From Rhizobium sp. P40RR-XXII (GTDB lineage: Bacteria > Pseudomonadota > Alphaproteobacteria > Rhizobiales > Rhizobiaceae), in assembly GCF_012641405.1 (NCBI RefSeq), contig NZ_JABAII010000018.1:62001-126000 (forward strand): 64,000 nucleotides of DNA. The letters are read 5' to 3'. The translations under genes were made by a program, and so were the position numbers. Under the pieces are notes generated by a model, which was not told the DNA's origin, ran no database searches, and saw only the letters and a list, made by a program, of their open reading frames with translations. Below are positions 62,920 to 64,000 of the stretch, piece by piece (the first letter of the stretch is position 1; each line of letters opens with the position of its first letter).

Positions 62920-63860
62920 GATTGTTTCTCCCGCTTTTCGACACGGTTGAGCAAGAGCCGCAGCGCGAGCACGATGATCAGGATGGCGCCCTGGGCACCG
63001 ATTTGCCAATCTGGCGAGATCCGCAGAAATGACAGGAAAGAGCCCGCCAAGGTCAGTGTCAGCGCACCGATTACGGCTCCTACCGGGGAAACGCGGCCGC
63101 CGATGAATTCCCCGCCTCCGAGAATGACGCCGGCAATCGACAGAAGCGTGTAGCGCAGCGCGATATTTGCATCCGCCGAGGTGGTAAGCCCGACCAGCGC
63201 GACGCCTGATAGCACGGCGAAGAGGCCGGCCAGCCCATAGGCAGCCGCGCGCAAGGTGACGACAGACCAGCCGGCGCGCTCAAGCGAACGTTGATTGCCG
63301 CCGACGCCACGGATCAGCACGCCGAACGAGGAGCGCATGACGATTAGATGCGAAATCAGCGCGATCACGACACTCGCGACGATCGCCATGGGGACGAGCG
63401 GCGGCTTCGAGGTCATCAGCCAGCGCGCCCAATCGGGCGCCGTGCCACCCGGCGCGGGAAGCAGCAGCACCGCAAAGCCGCCCCAGACGAAGCTCATGCC
63501 GAGGGTGACGACGATCGACGGCAAGTCCCTGATGTAGATGATCACGCCTATGACGGCATATACGGTGATCGCGGCAACGAGAATGAGGATGCCCAGGAGC
63601 GGTGACGACTGCAGATAGGTCGCGGCCACGCAAGCCGTGAAGCTGACGAATGTCCCCATCGATAGATCGAGATCGTTGACCGACATGATCATCATCTGCG
63701 CGATCGTTGCGAGCGCGATCGGCACGGCGAGATTGAAAAGGAGATTGAGCCCGATATAGCTCATGGCCCGCGGCTGGAGATAGAAGACCGCAATGAGCAG
63801 AACGGCGAGCGACAGCGCCGGGATGAGCAGACGCAAACTAGCGGACGACGGACGGATCAT
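62916..63860 (-). CDS. Ribose-type ABC importer, first permease
   Basis: A 314-residue RbsC-family permease. MSVNDLDLSMGTFVSFTACV and AGVILGGGEFIGGRVSPVGA are the two family strips. Start ATG 63860 overlaps the ATPase stop by four bases. It works with the second permease and the ATPase running off the right edge. The sugar is unknown. Confidence 0.9.
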   Translation of the reverse strand: MIRPSSASLRLLIPALSLAVLLIAVFYLQPRAMSYIGLNLLFNLAVPIALATIAQMMIMSVNDLDLSMGTFVSFTACVAATYLQSSPLLGILILVAAITVYAVIGVIIYIRDLPSIVVTLGMSFVWGGFAVLLLPAPGGTAPDWARWLMTSKPPLVPMAIVASVVIALISHLIVMRSSFGVLIRGVGGNQRSLERAGWSVVTLRAAAYGLAGLFAVLSGVALVGLTTSADANIALRYTLLSIAGVILGGGEFIGGRVSPVGAVIGALTLTLAGSFLSFLRISPDWQIGAQGAILIIVLALRLLLNRVEKREKQS

Positions 63861-64000
63861 GCGCCCTCCCCGGCAAAGGAAGCTGCCAGCACGTTTTCCT
63901 CCGTGATTTCCTCTCCCACCAGCTCCGCGACGATAGCGCCGTCTCGAAAGACATAGGCGCGGTCGCAAAGGCGGATTTCGTCCATTTCGGTGGAGTACCA
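63857..64000 (-). CDS. Ribose-type ABC importer, ATP-binding protein (C-terminal 47 residues)
   Basis: The frame is open at the right edge and reads YSTEMDEIRLCDRAYVFRDG, then GEEITEENVLAASFAGEGA, the usual C-terminus of RbsA/XylG double ATPases. The rest lies outside the window. Upstream of it (beyond 64000) one expects the binding-protein gene. Confidence 0.88.
   Translation of the reverse strand, partial: WYSTEMDEIRLCDRAYVFRDGAIVAELVGEEITEENVLAASFAGEGA

Overview
The window is high-GC, densely coded DNA from an alphaproteobacterium of the order Rhizobiales. The best fit is a Rhizobium of the tropici / rhizogenes / leguminosarum type. The evidence is a complete ery locus with its two isomerase genes, a type III (BcsN/BcsK) cellulose operon, TGA-N9-TCA iron boxes and a CtrA site, together with the general rhizobial look of the proteins. 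The species and replicon are inferred. The decayed stretch near 58-61 kb (IS66 relic, HigBA, broken PLD nuclease gene) looks like plasmid or chromid DNA. I saw no rRNA, tRNA or CRISPR array.

Layout. 0-6.8 kb: a set of small regulator/enzyme pairs: the end of a DUF1402-like gene, a GT29 (sialyltransferase)-like protein, azoR with divergent hxlR, a ROK regulator with divergent glycerophosphodiesterase, and an FAD monooxygenase with divergent marR. Palindromic or paired operators can be read in the three divergent gaps. 6.9-14.2 kb (minus strand): the erythritol catabolic genes eryA-eryB-eryC-eryD-deoR-eryH-rpiB, ending in a strong hairpin. 15.1-19.4 kb (plus strand): the matching ABC importer with its DUF2291 partner. 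19.6-24.4 kb: a second polyol-type module (DeoR regulator, FGGY kinase, GlpD-like dehydrogenase) next to a class II aldolase that has lost its N-terminal half and a metal-binding histidine. 24.7-27.0 kb: two more sugar dehydrogenases.

27.8-48.1 kb is one hydroxamate siderophore locus and the most interesting part of the window. A leftward operon carries an AlcB/IucB-type acyltransferase, a MATE exporter, a MetC-like PLP enzyme and a LysA-like decarboxylase. A rightward series carries a single-module NRPS (C-A-T-TE, EntF-like order, with a degenerate condensation motif), an IucD-like amine N-hydroxylase and a phosphopantetheinyl transferase. These are followed by a stand-alone ECF sigma factor, a GNAT acetyltransferase, an Fhu-type importer, a TonB-dependent receptor and a Fes/IroE-like esterase. 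All three major promoter gaps hold an exact TGA-N9-TCA box. Together they predict iron-controlled synthesis, export, uptake and ester cleavage of a cyclic or ester-linked hydroxamate whose structure I cannot assign.

48.3-57.5 kb: the cellulose operon bcsN-bcsA-bcsB-bcsZ-bcsK, with a perfect CtrA-type site (TTAA-N7-TTAACC) over its apparent -35 region. 57.5-61 kb: decayed accessory DNA. 61-64 kb: an SMP-30 lactonase and a ribose-type ABC importer with two permeases, running off the right edge.
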